Source: Pyricularia pennisetigena (lineage: Eukaryota > Ascomycota > Sordariomycetes > Magnaporthales > Pyriculariaceae). Taken from it: DNA of 64,000 bases. The translations under genes and the position numbers were made by a program. Location of the stretch: positions 3,086,176-3,150,175 of the forward strand of contig NC_043742.1 in the NCBI RefSeq assembly GCF_004337985.1, read 5' to 3'. How positions within the stretch are numbered: position 1 is the stretch's first letter; each line of letters starts with the position of its first letter. The notes under the pieces are model-generated. The model was not told the DNA's origin and did no database searches. It saw only the letters and a list, made by a program, of their open reading frames with translations. Below are positions 44,344 to 54,439 of the stretch, piece by piece.

Positions 44344-45951
44344 ATGAAACAGTACACTGAAAATCAGCTTCTTGCTGCCATTTCTGACATAAGAAATGGC
44401 AAATCAGTTCACAAAACCTCGCAAAAATGGGGTATTCCTCGGAGTACCCTTCACGATCGTCTAAAGGGGGCCCAGTCAATTCAACAAGCGAAAAGATTTT
44501 GTCAAAGGCTTTCACAGGAGCAGGAGACCTATTTGGCAGATTGGGTACTTGCGCAGGCCGCGTTAGGCCTTCCGCCAACGCATCAAGAACTACGCTATTT
44601 TGCGGAACGAATTCTTCAGGCCGCCGGAGAAAGAAAAAGCCTTGGGAAACATTGGGTTAGCCGTTTTATAGCCCGATATCCAATTTTGAAAACCCAAAGG
44701 CCCCGGCGAATAGAAAATGCCCGGGTTAATGGGGCTACAACCGAGGTAATTAAATCTTGGTGGTCCTATTTGAAAAATCCCGTTATCGATACTATAAAAC
44801 CGGCCAACCGTTGGAATATGGACGAAACAGGTATAATGGAAGGCAAAGGATCTAATGGCCTGGTGTTAGGGCGTAATAAAATCCGGCCATTACAGCGAAA
44901 AGAGCCTGGAACGCGGGGTTGGACGAGCATAATCGAATGTGTATCAGCTACGGGGGCTGTTATACCTCCCCTCGTTATATTTAAGGGGAAAAACGTACAG
45001 CAACAATGGTTTCCAGCTGATTTAAGTCCTTTCGATACCTGGCAATTTCATGCAACAGAAAACGGGTGGACAAATAATGAAACAGGTATCGAATGGTTAA
45101 AAAAGGTGTTTATTCCAAATACCCAACCTTTAACTCCTGAAAAGCGTTTATTAGTTCTCGACGGCCACGGATCACACGTCAGCGACGAGTTTATGCTTGT
45201 TTGCCTCCAAAATAATATTCAGCTTTTATATTTACCTCCTCATTCGTCGCACGTTCTTCAACCGTTGGATTTATCGGTTTTTGGGCCGTTAAAGGAAGCT
45301 TATCGACGTCACCTGGGATTTGTAAACCAGTTTTGCTGTTCAACGGTTGTTGGGAAACGAAACTTTCTACTTTGCTATCGAAAAGCCAGATCAAAAGCAT
45401 TTATAGCAAAAACCATTCAATCTGGTTGGCGTACGACGGGGTTATGGCCGGTGAACTTGGCAAAACCACTTTTAAACCCGTTTTTATTAGAAAATAGCAA
45501 CGCCAACGTCGAAAAAGGTAGAAATAACGGCTTCCAAAGGGATAAAACACCGGAAAGCCCAAACCAAAAAATTAACGACCAATCTTTACTTATTTGGAAA
45601 ACCCCTAAAACGACCCGAGATATTCGACTTCAACTACAGGAAATTTCCCGGTCCGAAAAAAGTAACGCCACTTCACGGCTTTTGTTTGCAAAAGTCCAAA
45701 AAAGCTTCGAAACCAAGGATATCTTATTGGCTGAAGCTCAGCAAAAAATCAGTTTGTTAAAAGCAAAATTGGAGGCGGTACGGCCGGTCAAAAGGAAAAG
45801 GGTAATTCCGGATCCCAACGAGCTTTTGGTCAGCAAAAAAAACGTTTATGAAGCACAGGAAAATAATAGGGACTGTTTAGAGGATTTGAACGATGGAGAA
45901 GAGGTTAGCGAACCGGGAGAGCCTGACAATGATTGTATTATTGTGCGTTGA
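44344..45951 (+). CDS. pogo/Fot1-type DDE transposase
   Basis: 535 residues from the ATG at 44344. Domain order: a psq-type helix-turn-helix (about 6-41, KTSQKWGIPRSTLHDRLKG), a CENP-B/Tc5-type DNA-binding domain (about 55-115, LSQEQETYLADWVLAQA), and a DDE_1 catalytic core with Asp160 (NMDETG), Asp273 (LVLDGHGSH) and Asp309 (QPLDLSVFGPLK). The last two are separated by 35 residues, the DD35D arrangement. The C-terminal part is basic and coiled, ending with an acidic tail. All catalytic residues are present and no stop interrupts it, so the protein should be active. Codon use is more AT-rich than in the neighbouring host genes. Confidence 0.95.
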   Translation: MKQYTENQLLAAISDIRNGKSVHKTSQKWGIPRSTLHDRLKGAQSIQQAKRFCQRLSQEQETYLADWVLAQAALGLPPTHQELRYFAERILQAAGERKSLGKHWVSRFIARYPILKTQRPRRIENARVNGATTEVIKSWWSYLKNPVIDTIKPANRWNMDETGIMEGKGSNGLVLGRNKIRPLQRKEPGTRGWTSIIECVSATGAVIPPLVIFKGKNVQQQWFPADLSPFDTWQFHATENGWTNNETGIEWLKKVFIPNTQPLTPEKRLLVLDGHGSHVSDEFMLVCLQNNIQLLYLPPHSSHVLQPLDLSVFGPLKEAYRRHLGFVNQFCCSTVVGKRNFLLCYRKARSKAFIAKTIQSGWRTTGLWPVNLAKPLLNPFLLENSNANVEKGRNNGFQRDKTPESPNQKINDQSLLIWKTPKTTRDIRLQLQEISRSEKSNATSRLLFAKVQKSFETKDILLAEAQQKISLLKAKLEAVRPVKRKRVIPDPNELLVSKKNVYEAQENNRDCLEDLNDGEEVSEPGEPDNDCIIVR

Positions 45952-46008
45952 TAGGTTTACATTTAAATCGGTTTATAAAAGGGGTATTTCGTCGTTACAT
46001 TTTTCAAG

Positions 46009-46050
46009 GGGGCCGGACTTTAGGGGGGTCGGAGATGTGGAGCCCAACGT
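46009..46050 (-). repeat. right terminal inverted repeat of the Pot2-like element
   Basis: 42 bp, exact reverse complement of 44193-44234, followed by TA. Confidence 0.95.
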
Positions 46051-46089
46051 TATTCCAAGCCAGCTTTACAAATCCTTGAAGAAAAGAAA

Positions 46090-47838
46090 TCAGGACATTT
46101 CTACAGCAACACCTCCCACCCGGAGCGCCGGGTCTTGAAGCAGCCGCTCCATGGCGCCCTTCTCAAGACACAAGCTGACATCGAGCGCCCCTCCAGTGCC
46201 GTCCACGTCGACGACATGCAACAGCCCATCCATGTCGGGCATGATGGCCTGGACGTTTCTCGCCGCGACGCCGCCGCGGCCGCAAAAGTCCAAGCTGTAC
46301 GCCCCGAGCCCCTGCCACGACGTGGCCAGCGTGTGGCGTCGCCCAAGGAACGCCTGCCACAGGCGCTGCGGGCTGACCTCGTGCGCGGCGTCGTGGACGT
46401 GCGCCGCGACCGCCTCGGGCGTGAACCTGCCGACCGTCTCGCGGATCGAGGTCGCCACGCCGCCCAGGAGGGCCTCTGGCGACGACGAAGACGAGGACGA
46501 GGAAAGCGCCAGCTCGCCCGCCTTTTGCGTTGTGTGCGCGATCAGCAGCGGCGAGCCGGCGAACCCGTCCGGCAGGGGAGGGGAGAAGCGCGAGCGCAGC
46601 CCGAGCGTCATGTCGAGGTAGACCTCTTCGGCCTGCTCGGTCGGGCCGGAGCCGGCATACCGTGCCCTGTTGATGAGGATCCACAGGTGGGCGAGCATGG
46701 CGTCGAGGCGGGAGATGCGTGGCGGTGGCGGTGGCGGCGGCGTCGTCCCGGCCGTGTTTGCTCTGGCCGCCTCCTCGGCGGTCGTCCTGAGCAGGGCGAC
46801 GGTCGCCGCGGGGAAGAGAATCTGCACGCGCGTCACCGGAGCTGCCACGTCCCAGGACGGCCATGGGGGTTGCTGGGATGGGCTGAGCGGGGATGCGTCG
46901 TCGGTGGCCGACGGTGGAGGCATCGTCGCCTCGGACGACGCGCGAGCCCAGGCCGGGTAGCCCGGTGCTGAAGAGTCCCACCAGTCGTGCCTGTGCATGG
47001 GCAGTGCGCGGGCGGTTGCGATCTTGTGCTGATCAGGGGTTGATTCTTTGGTTGACTCCTTTGACGGGACGAGGCCCGCGAGTCTGTCCATCCGATCCGG
47101 ATCGAACAGTGGAGGAGGAGGCGGAGCAGAGGAGAATGGCTCTCCCTGCCCATCCGCACCGGAGCCCAGCATCTCCGCTCTGGAAAAGGCGGCCCATCTA
47201 CGCATGAACCAGATCAAACCGATGGCGTCGGCGAGCGGATGCGCCATTTTAACGCCGACGGCGAACCCGCCGCAGCGGAAACGGGTCAGCTGGATCGCGA
47301 CGGACGGAACGCCGCCTGTTATGCCGAGAGACGAGAGGGCCACCTTGATCGCAGGCAAGAAATCGTTCCGAGGCAGGTCTGTTGCGTCCCAGATGTGCAG
47401 TCGGTGTCCGTCTTTGCTAGAAATCTGCGCCAGGTCCCTCCTGTCGATCACCACGTCGGCCACGCCGGCGTCGTACTCGGCCGTGACGAGCTCGACCCCC
47501 GGGTCGTAGGCCGTGCCATACTCGGCTACCAGACGGCCGAGGTGGCGGGGCACAGCCGTGTGCCTGACCTCGTCGGCCGTCGCCCACCGCAGCTGTCCGG
47601 CGAAGTGGCGATAGTCGTTTAGGGTGCGGGCGAGCGATGTTTGCAGGGCCGGGAACACGTGTTCCTGTGGCGCCGCATTCGGCTTGTCGTAGAACCAGAT
47701 GGCGGCCGTCAATGCGAACCTCGCCACGGTGTTGTCGATGATGGAGAGCCTGGCTGTGATGGGATGCGATGAAGGCTCCTGTGGAAATACTCTTTGCGTG
47801 CTGAGGACGCGAATACTGCCAGAGTTGTCTGAACCCAT
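46090..47838 (-). CDS. BAHD/HXXXD-type acyltransferase
   Basis: 582 residues, single exon, transferase family PF02458-like. The catalytic HxxxD motif is His200-Pro-Leu-Ala-Asp204 (KMAHPLADAIGL). A degenerate DFGWG-type structural motif appears as DFCGRG in the C-terminal part. These CoA-dependent enzymes acylate hydroxyl or amine groups of secondary metabolites; fungal members include trichothecene acetyltransferases. Low-complexity inserts (Ser-rich near 465-480, Pro-rich near 375) lengthen it. The ATG at 47838 begins MGSDNSGS. Its 3' end is only about 40 bp from the transposon, which therefore inserted between two convergent genes without breaking either. Confidence 0.85.
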   Translation of the reverse strand: MGSDNSGSIRVLSTQRVFPQEPSSHPITARLSIIDNTVARFALTAAIWFYDKPNAAPQEHVFPALQTSLARTLNDYRHFAGQLRWATADEVRHTAVPRHLGRLVAEYGTAYDPGVELVTAEYDAGVADVVIDRRDLAQISSKDGHRLHIWDATDLPRNDFLPAIKVALSSLGITGGVPSVAIQLTRFRCGGFAVGVKMAHPLADAIGLIWFMRRWAAFSRAEMLGSGADGQGEPFSSAPPPPPLFDPDRMDRLAGLVPSKESTKESTPDQHKIATARALPMHRHDWWDSSAPGYPAWARASSEATMPPPSATDDASPLSPSQQPPWPSWDVAAPVTRVQILFPAATVALLRTTAEEAARANTAGTTPPPPPPPRISRLDAMLAHLWILINRARYAGSGPTEQAEEVYLDMTLGLRSRFSPPLPDGFAGSPLLIAHTTQKAGELALSSSSSSSSPEALLGGVATSIRETVGRFTPEAVAAHVHDAAHEVSPQRLWQAFLGRRHTLATSWQGLGAYSLDFCGRGGVAARNVQAIMPDMDGLLHVVDVDGTGGALDVSLCLEKGAMERLLQDPALRVGGVAVEMS

Positions 47839-48479
47839 TTTTTTTTGGTGACTCGTGAGTATGTGTGCAGTTCGTGAATGAACGACTGCGTCGCACTTAC
47901 AAAAACATGGTTGGCTTGTTCCTGGAAGCTTATAATGCGGGGTTGCACTTGTCAGTATTGGTTCCAGGGACCCAATGATTCATTTCGTGTCATCAATCTT
48001 GGGGGTCGTTTGGCTCCGCTTGACCTCTGCAACTTGATTCCGGTAATACGGGTCAATCCTTGGTCCGGTCCGCATGTGCTATCAGTCCCTCATTGATCTA
48101 CTGTGCCAGAAGCCAGGCAGCAAGGCATCTGCGTTTGTATCGCGTTACTTGCCCCATAAGTGAGTGTCCCGACGCATTTCATCTGTGCTCACGCTATCAA
48201 GGAACCGGAGCCAAGTGTCGTTTGTAGGTGCTGTCAAGTCTTCTTTGATATAGGAACAGCCAAGCACCCCAAAGATTGATAGATAGTCTTATCAATCTCA
48301 CAGAGAAACCTCAACAGGTGCCCGTACTTGCAATCCGCATCCTGTATGGGAACCTTTGAACTCGCAACGCAGCCACAATTCGAGTAAATATCAAAGCGAC
48401 TGTTCGCCATGAGTCGAATATTTAATACAGAAAAGTTGTAGTCAAGGAGCCACCCCACACCAGGCTGAGTCTAGCCCTT
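47839..48479. other. intergenic, no gene seen
   Basis: 640 bp between the acyltransferase start and the glycosyltransferase 3' end; it should contain the acyltransferase promoter. Confidence 0.5.
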
Positions 48480-49958
48480 CTATCGCGACGCAAGCTCCAA
48501 AACAGCCTTCTCAATCTCTCCGATCGCATCCATATTTTCATTCTCCTTTTGGAGCTCCAGCGCTCGCTTCTTATAATTCGGGTCTGAGAGAACCTTGTCA
48601 ACGGCAGCCACCACAGCATCCTTTGCTGGCCTAGCCGTCTTGAGATTGACACCCAATCCCGCGTGTTCCATGCGGGCTGCAACTTCACCCTTGTCCTTGG
48701 CTTCGCCCGCAATCACCATCGGGACGCCATTCACTACACCCTGCATGAAGCCGCCGTAACCGCCCTGGATACAATTTGAATGTCAGCTATTCGTCTGTGT
48801 CGAAGTATGGCCGATACAGCACTGAGCAACGTAAAAAGCAAGGGGGAAGAGGGAAGAGGGAAGAGGGAAGAGGGAAGAGAGTCTTACGTTGGCGACAAAG
48901 ACGTCCGTGTGCGGCAATATCTCGGTGTAGGGAAAGTAATCCAGCACCTTGACGTTTCCGCCCAGGCCTGCCTCCACCTCCTCGGGAAGCTTGGCGTCTT
49001 TGACCCCGAGGGCGCCGACGACGAACAGATCCTCCCTGCCGCTCAGGGCCTGCAGTGTTGGGATCAACAGTTCCGTGTAGTCAACGTCGACCGTTCCCTG
49101 CGTCACAAACACCAACTTCCTCCCTGCCCGGTCGTCCAAAAACCTCTGCAGCCATTCTGCCACCTCTCCACCCTTGCGCGGCGGCATGGGAAGTCCGCCC
49201 ACGAACCTGTAGTTTGGCGACAGCTCGCGTCGGGTGTACTCCAGGCTGGGGCTGCAAAGCTGGACGGTCAGGTCCGGCCTGTCCAGCCATTCGTCGGTCA
49301 ACAAGCCCGTGATCTGCCCAGTGGCACCCAGCTCGGCTATAATCTTGTTGTAAAGATCCTTGGAGCCCCGCATGTCTTCCACAAACACTTCATACAGCTT
49401 GCGCATCTCTTCCTCGGAGCAATCGGCCGGGTTGACGTGGGAGCCGAGCGGAGGGACGTCGAGTCCGGAGTGGAAGTTCATCGAGACGTTGAAGCCGATC
49501 ACGGGCGGGAAGCCGTCCTCCTCGAAACCCTTTGGCGGCGGCGCGCCGTACAAGAAGGGAGCCGTGCCTGTGACGGCCATGTCCTGAATCACCACGATCT
49601 TCCTCCCTGGATACTCGGCCCTGGCAGTCTCGAGCGGGTCGCGGACCGCCTCGACGAACTTTGCCATGTCGCGCACAAACACCCTCTGCATCTCAAAGTC
49701 GAACTGCTTCATGCCGCGCGGCACGTCCGCGATCCCGTCCATGATGGCCGCGCCGTGAATCAGCATGGGGTTCGGATAGGCGAAGAAGCGCCGGATGCCA
49801 GACGCCGTGGCTTGCTCCTTGTACTGGTCGCCGGTCACGAGCCAGACGTCATAACCGCGGACGGCCAGGTGGGACATGGCGCGCAGGACGGGGCCGGCGT
49901 GGCCGTCTGCTGGGTAGGCCAGTGCCACGATGAGAGGCTTCTCTGCTGCGGATGACAT
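48480..49958 (-). CDS. GT1-family (UGT/MGT-type) glycosyltransferase, two exons
   Basis: 451 residues from exons 49958-48888 and 48764-48480. The 123-nt intron has donor GTAAGA and acceptor CAG, joining ...DVFVAN-GGYGGFMQGVVNGVPM in phase 0. The N-lobe starts ALAYPADGHAGPVLRAMSHLAVRGYDVWLVTG, the acceptor-side Rossmann start of GT-B enzymes with the His of the catalytic dyad. The C-lobe carries VFVTQGTVDVDYTELLIPTL and the sugar-nucleotide motif GGYGGFMQ..NGVPM, the counterpart of HCG(W/S)nSxxE with GG in place of HC. Such enzymes transfer a sugar to small aglycones. Next to the acyltransferase and epoxide hydrolase it suggests metabolite tailoring or detoxification. An upstream in-frame extension crosses an 8-N gap and is not used. 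Confidence 0.88.
48843..48880. repeat. GGGAAGA tandem repeat inside the glycosyltransferase intron
   Basis: About five head-to-tail copies of a 7-bp unit directly beside the 5' splice site (which is at 48887). The sense strand is TCTTCCC-rich. Confidence 0.85.
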
Positions 49959-51446
49959 GTTTGTGGTTGTTTGCTTTGTTTTGCTTGCGCTGGAAANNNN
50001 NNNNAAACGTGCCAAAGTTTCAGACGTCTGCATCTTTGTATGCTGCGTCTTTATACCTCGACGAGCCAGCCGTAGAGCGGTGAGGGGGGCGGAGGTGGCG
50101 CATCGCCCAGCTCCGATGCAATGTTTCACACTGAAAGGTCGGCGCTGTAACATTCAAATTTCAGGGTGGGTGATTTTGCGTAACCGCCAACGTTCTTCCC
50201 ATTGGGTGTTTTTCGCCATACTGTGCCATCAAGATAAAATTGCGCAGATTTAGTACGGTTTTGGCGAATCATGTTAGTAACAAAGCATGTGGGGTCCCTA
50301 AACGCTGACCTTTGAGAGATGGATTAGAGGCAATAAGCAAATACCTGAACCCCAGCAAGGGCTTGGGGCTCGCCGGCAAACACACGGCAAGGATATAGCG
50401 ACTGACGTAATCCGTGATAATCACACATTAATCAGCTATTGCTTAGTTCATGGCTCACAAATGCCTCTTTGTGCGCGCCGTGTCAGCTGACATCATCTAC
50501 CATCACACCAGGTGCGGCGGGTAGCCCGGAATCCTACTAGAACAGCCCTGCAGTAGCGTATCTCAAAGACACTGACGAATGGAAAGTGACAAGGCGTATC
50601 TTGGTGTGCCTGGAAGAGATGGATCGGGGGCTACGAAACCTCCGTCTCCGAGCTTGTAGCCGGGGTCCAGCGAGTAGCTGCCTAGATGCGGAACCCATTG
50701 TGCAGGCAAAGCGCTTCACGCGGCAGCTCCCTAGATCAATGGGCTTGATATGCTCTCGCTCCCATGCCAGTTTTGAGCTTTGCGGCTTTGCATTCTTTTC
50801 GTGCGTCGCCCATGCAAGTAGACGACGATGAAGCGGGTGTGCAATGATGCGATGCCATCATCTGTGGCCTGGTATTTGGCCGTCCTGTCTTGAAGAAGGG
50901 TTTATCTGCAGGCGGTTGCTGTGGAAAAGAGGAAGAGCAGAATGGACAACAGACTTCGGGTACCCCTCCTGGCCGATATAAACCTATGCGAGGTGGCCCC
51001 GACAATGAGCCAGCGTTCGCAGCTTTACAAGACTCCTAATGGTCGATCAGGTTCTCTACCTGCATATCCGTCTACATAGCGTACAATCGCTGCTCTAAAA
51101 GCTTGTTTTAACTGCAGAATATGAATAACGTCGATACAGTTCCTGTACCAATGCGACTGACATTGGTTTTATCCGTGAAAATGTATGGAGAAAGGCTGGT
51201 ACATGTCCAGCCTTTCAAATTAGTTCTAAGAGCACCAGTAATATGCATCAAAGATGAGATTGCAGCTGTTGGAATAGAGGTTTATGCGGTCAATTCATCG
51301 ATTCAGTAATTAGCCTAGGTCCTACATACTGAAACATAAGTTGGTAAAATCATCCTCATTTGTAACGGCAAGCAGCGGCAATTTCAAATTCATTCCTCCG
51401 AGGTTATGCATATACACACCTGTCGCTAACTCCCGCCACTTTTATT
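49959..51446. other. intergenic with a short gap (49997-50004), no gene seen
   Basis: About 1.5 kb. It contains the glycosyltransferase promoter next to 8 N. Composition drops toward AT from about 51050. Small frames (for example 51121-51309, plus) have no recognisable features. Confidence 0.45.
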
Positions 51447-52010
51447 TTAAGCTCCTGCTGGCTTGTTGGGGGTATAGTCGGGTTGTTCCGCAAACCTTTG
51501 CCCATCATGGATGCTTCTGGTCTTCTTGTATTGGATCAGAGTCCAGTCGAAGACAAAGTCGTGCGGGTATTTATTATTAGTGTACAATTTCGGGAAATTT
51601 CGCCACAGAAGCTTATAGTTAAGCTTCCGTTCAGGGTCTGAATTGTGCAGATGGTCAAAATAACACGAGAACGCCTCTCGGAGCTCATCGCAAAGAGTCT
51701 CGAAGGGAGCCTCGACCAGCTCCGACCGCATTTTACCACCGCAGAAACAAACTAGCATGCGGCCCAGTAAAAAGCATGCAGTCCAGTGCTTCCATATCGT
51801 GGCACCAAGCTATTCAACAAATTTTGATGGGATATCGCTCATAAAAACTTGGGAAAAAATTACTTTTTACACTTTCTGTCAATAGCAAAAGCTGAACTGG
51901 GGCCAATTACGTGAATAACATTACCTTTTTTGCCTATGCCGACACGGAAGTTGTCAGTTTTGACATCCCCGTAAATACATGATTTTGCAAAGCATAACCT
52001 CCAGGCGAAA
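51447..52010 (-). pseudogene. casein-kinase-1-like gene relic
   Basis: Two blocks in order on the minus strand match CK1 kinases. The first (about 52005-51862) reads KSCIYGDVKTDNF then GIGKKGNVIHVI, corresponding to the catalytic loop (H/Y)RD(V/I)KPDNF and the following GK-x-GN block. The Arg of HRD is Gly and the DFG segment is not recognisable before a stop. The second (51731-51447, ending in TGA) matches the end of the kinase domain, with NYKLLWRNFP and VFDWTL in the place of CK1's YLRKLF...FDWT. The activation segment and the helices after it (roughly 70 residues) are absent, as is the N-lobe. The gene cannot make an active kinase. It lies at the edge of the AT-rich block. Confidence 0.65.
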
Positions 52011-52288
52011 AATTACCTGCTCAGCAATAAACCAAATCGATTTAAAAAATAATTAAATACCGCAATATTCGGAAAAATGTCAGAAATGTCAAGGAAACCT
52101 AGTTTTGAACGAGAAACAAAATTTCGCGTTTTGAAATGATAAACACCGAAGTATCTGCGCTTTCCAGACACGAGCGCAAAAGAGAAAGAAGCAAAAACTA
52201 AGATGATGTCTACTGATGAGCTGAGTACCACTTAAAATTCAACCTATTCTTGCCAAACTATCAAAGTGAAAACTTGCCACCATAACCC

Positions 52289-52804
52289 TTAGTTCTTTTG
52301 TGTGCCCAAAACGTATTTGGGTATCGGAGTAAGTTTTCCGTCCATGCTCACTTGGTACGAGTCCCAATCTTTAATATTCGACCAAGGAATAAGATCTTTA
52401 ACGGAAACTTCCTGCTCCACTGAACGTTCATAAGGCAACCCTTTTGCTTTACAATAGTCGGCGATATCGAAAATGTTTTTCAAACCCTCCGTTCGAATGT
52501 GGTAAATATGCACTATTTTTCCTTGTTTATGGCGTCCCATATACCCTTTAACCCATTCGTAACTTTTGGAAGTTAAAATCCACGGATCGGCCATATGTCC
52601 GGGGGAATCAGGATTCATAACAACGTGTTTGTAAAGATCCATGGAAGAGTCTTTTGGTTCACCGAAATCGCCACCACGGCATTTAAAGCCCCCCCATTCT
52701 TTAACAATGTCGGGATTGCTACGAACACCCCGGTAAACAATAGGAGGAATAGTAGCTGCAGTGAAGGCTACCAGCAAGTTAATGGCAAAATAAGTTTGAA
52801 CCAT
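52289..52804 (-). CDS. secreted enterotoxin-A-like ADP-ribosyltransferase-fold protein (copy 1)
   Basis: 171 residues with an N-terminal signal peptide (about 1-18). The mature protein matches the heat-labile-enterotoxin alpha-chain family of mono-ADP-ribosyltransferases that is expanded in several plant- and insect-associated fungi. The R-S-E elements are visible: Arg25 in the YRG motif right after the signal peptide, Thr78-Ser79 in the strand-2 (STS-type) motif, and Glu130-x-Glu132 in the turn. Such enzymes use NAD+ to modify host proteins; the target is unknown. The frame is intact although the surrounding DNA is decayed, so it is under selection or young. Cysteines are few and no A2 or B subunit is seen. 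Paralogue of the gene at 58481-58972. Confidence 0.82.
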   Translation of the reverse strand: MVQTYFAINLLVAFTAATIPPIVYRGVRSNPDIVKEWGGFKCRGGDFGEPKDSSMDLYKHVVMNPDSPGHMADPWILTSKSYEWVKGYMGRHKQGKIVHIYHIRTEGLKNIFDIADYCKAKGLPYERSVEQEVSVKDLIPWSNIKDWDSYQVSMDGKLTPIPKYVLGTQKN

Positions 52805-54439
52805 GTTGGCGAGGAATAAAATAACGAGAATGAAATTTTGATGTTAAAAGTAATCAAAGTTGGTAAAAGGAGATATGGGGAGTACTGTTTGAAATAATTG
52901 TATGTCGAGGGGAGAGGAACGAGACGGGTTCGACAGCCCGCTGTCTTTTATGTTAAAAAACCAAACGACTTTTACAAAAGCCTATTTAATTTAATTTTTG
53001 ATTTCTTTATACATACATAAACAAAAAGAATATATTGAATTTATATATAATAAATGCGCCTTTTATATCTTGCCGCATAAATAATAATTTACATTCGTTA
53101 TTTTAACAAGGGGTACGAATCTAATAGTATTTAATTTTATGCACAATCTTTTCGAAATATGGGTAGAAATAAACTCTTCAAAAGTATTATTAGACCCGAT
53201 AAAATGGCCTTTGCTACATTATTTATATGAGCGCTTTTACTATTTTAAATATATATATGGGGTGTAAAAAATATTTACCATATAATACTTTACTCTTTTG
53301 AAAAATCGTCACTATTATCGGAATTACCGATATAATTTACTATGATGAATGGGAAAAAAGTCGCCCTCCTTCAACAGTTAGCACAGCGCTCTAGACGTTA
53401 TGGGTGTTCCTAATTTTAAAAGTAGTTTTTTAGCAAAAAGAATAAATTTACTATATGGTATATATTCAAATCTCCCTGCGGATAATTATGTGGGTAAAGG
53501 CCCACGTATATATATTCTGTGACAAGGGGGACTTTTTCGCCTGCCACCGTGGTACAGCATTGTGCTAATTATTAAAGGGTGGGGATTCTTACCCCTGCCA
53601 CTATAATAATATAATTTTATAAAGCCTATAATGCTTCCAGTTTTAAGCAGTATTTATTTGCAAATTGCAAAAAGTAAAGCCATTACGCGGTACATAGTTG
53701 AAACTCGCCTCGAATAACTAGGTTTATTAAACCCTACGTATATACGCATGCTAATAAGGGGCGGGGTTTTTATACCTGGTTTTATAAAATACTTATATTA
53801 TTATATTGGGCGATAAACTCGCTCCAATGCCACAGTACGTGGATACGTGGGCCTTTGATAAATTCACTATTCGCGGGAGGAATTAGTGCCTGGAACTACT
53901 TTTTCTTCTTTTCAAAAAGAAATTAATACCCAAGTCGGTAACGCCCATAAAGCCCACACCACCGAACGATAAGGGAGGCTTTTTATACCCTTCCCACCAT
54001 AAATTAATATAAAATACAATTTACAGCTAGAATACATATATTTGTGGAGAGAAATGGGGAAATTGGGGAAATGTCGCAAATATATACTGGGATTATACAT
54101 ATATTTGCGTTAATCATATATTATACTTCGTAATAACGGAGATAACAATTAGTAAATACCAGCAGCAATCCAATATAACATGTCCTTGTTTGCCCCCAAT
54201 TATAATAATGAGCCAAAAGTAGTTTAGTTGAAACTTCAAAGTATACAAATTTCGGCACTGTGCCAAGGCATTATATATTTCAACTTCCATTATCGGCAAG
54301 ATATAAATGACAGGCCATAATTCGTTACTTGAATTGCGTAATATTAATTTGCACCTGGTCATTTAAAATTTTAAATACAACTTCCCGGCGATTCCGCGAC
54401 TTGAATATAACGAGTTTCCTGGGCGGATTTCTCCAATCT
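52805..54439. other. AT-rich, RIP-like sequence without intact genes
   Basis: Stops in all frames, frequent TATA-type words and long A/T runs. The composition is consistent with repeat-induced point mutation. A small inverted-repeat element lies at about 53351-53541. Confidence 0.6.
53351..53541. repeat. possible MITE-like element (about 190 bp)
   Basis: Imperfect inverted ends: GGGAAAAAAGTCGCCCTCCTT at the left and the reverse complement of AAGGGGGACTTTTTCGCC at the right. The interior has tRNA-box-like words (TTAGCACAGCG and ATTCAAATCTCCC). No clear target duplication was found. A decayed SINE is an alternative. Confidence 0.3.

Larger units (their letters stand above)
44193..46050 (+). 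mobile_element. intact Pot2/Fot1-like (Tc1-mariner, pogo group) DNA transposon
   Basis: 1858-bp element bounded by perfect 42-bp terminal inverted repeats (44193-44234 and 46009-46050), beginning ACGTTGGGCTCC, and flanked by TA dinucleotides at 44191-44192 and 46051-46052 (target duplication). It encodes one uninterrupted transposase. Size, repeat length, TA target and a 535-residue product match what I recall for Pot2 of the rice blast fungus. There are no RIP-type stops, unlike the related relic at 56.8-57.7 kb, so it is a recent arrival or a protected copy. Confidence 0.95.
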
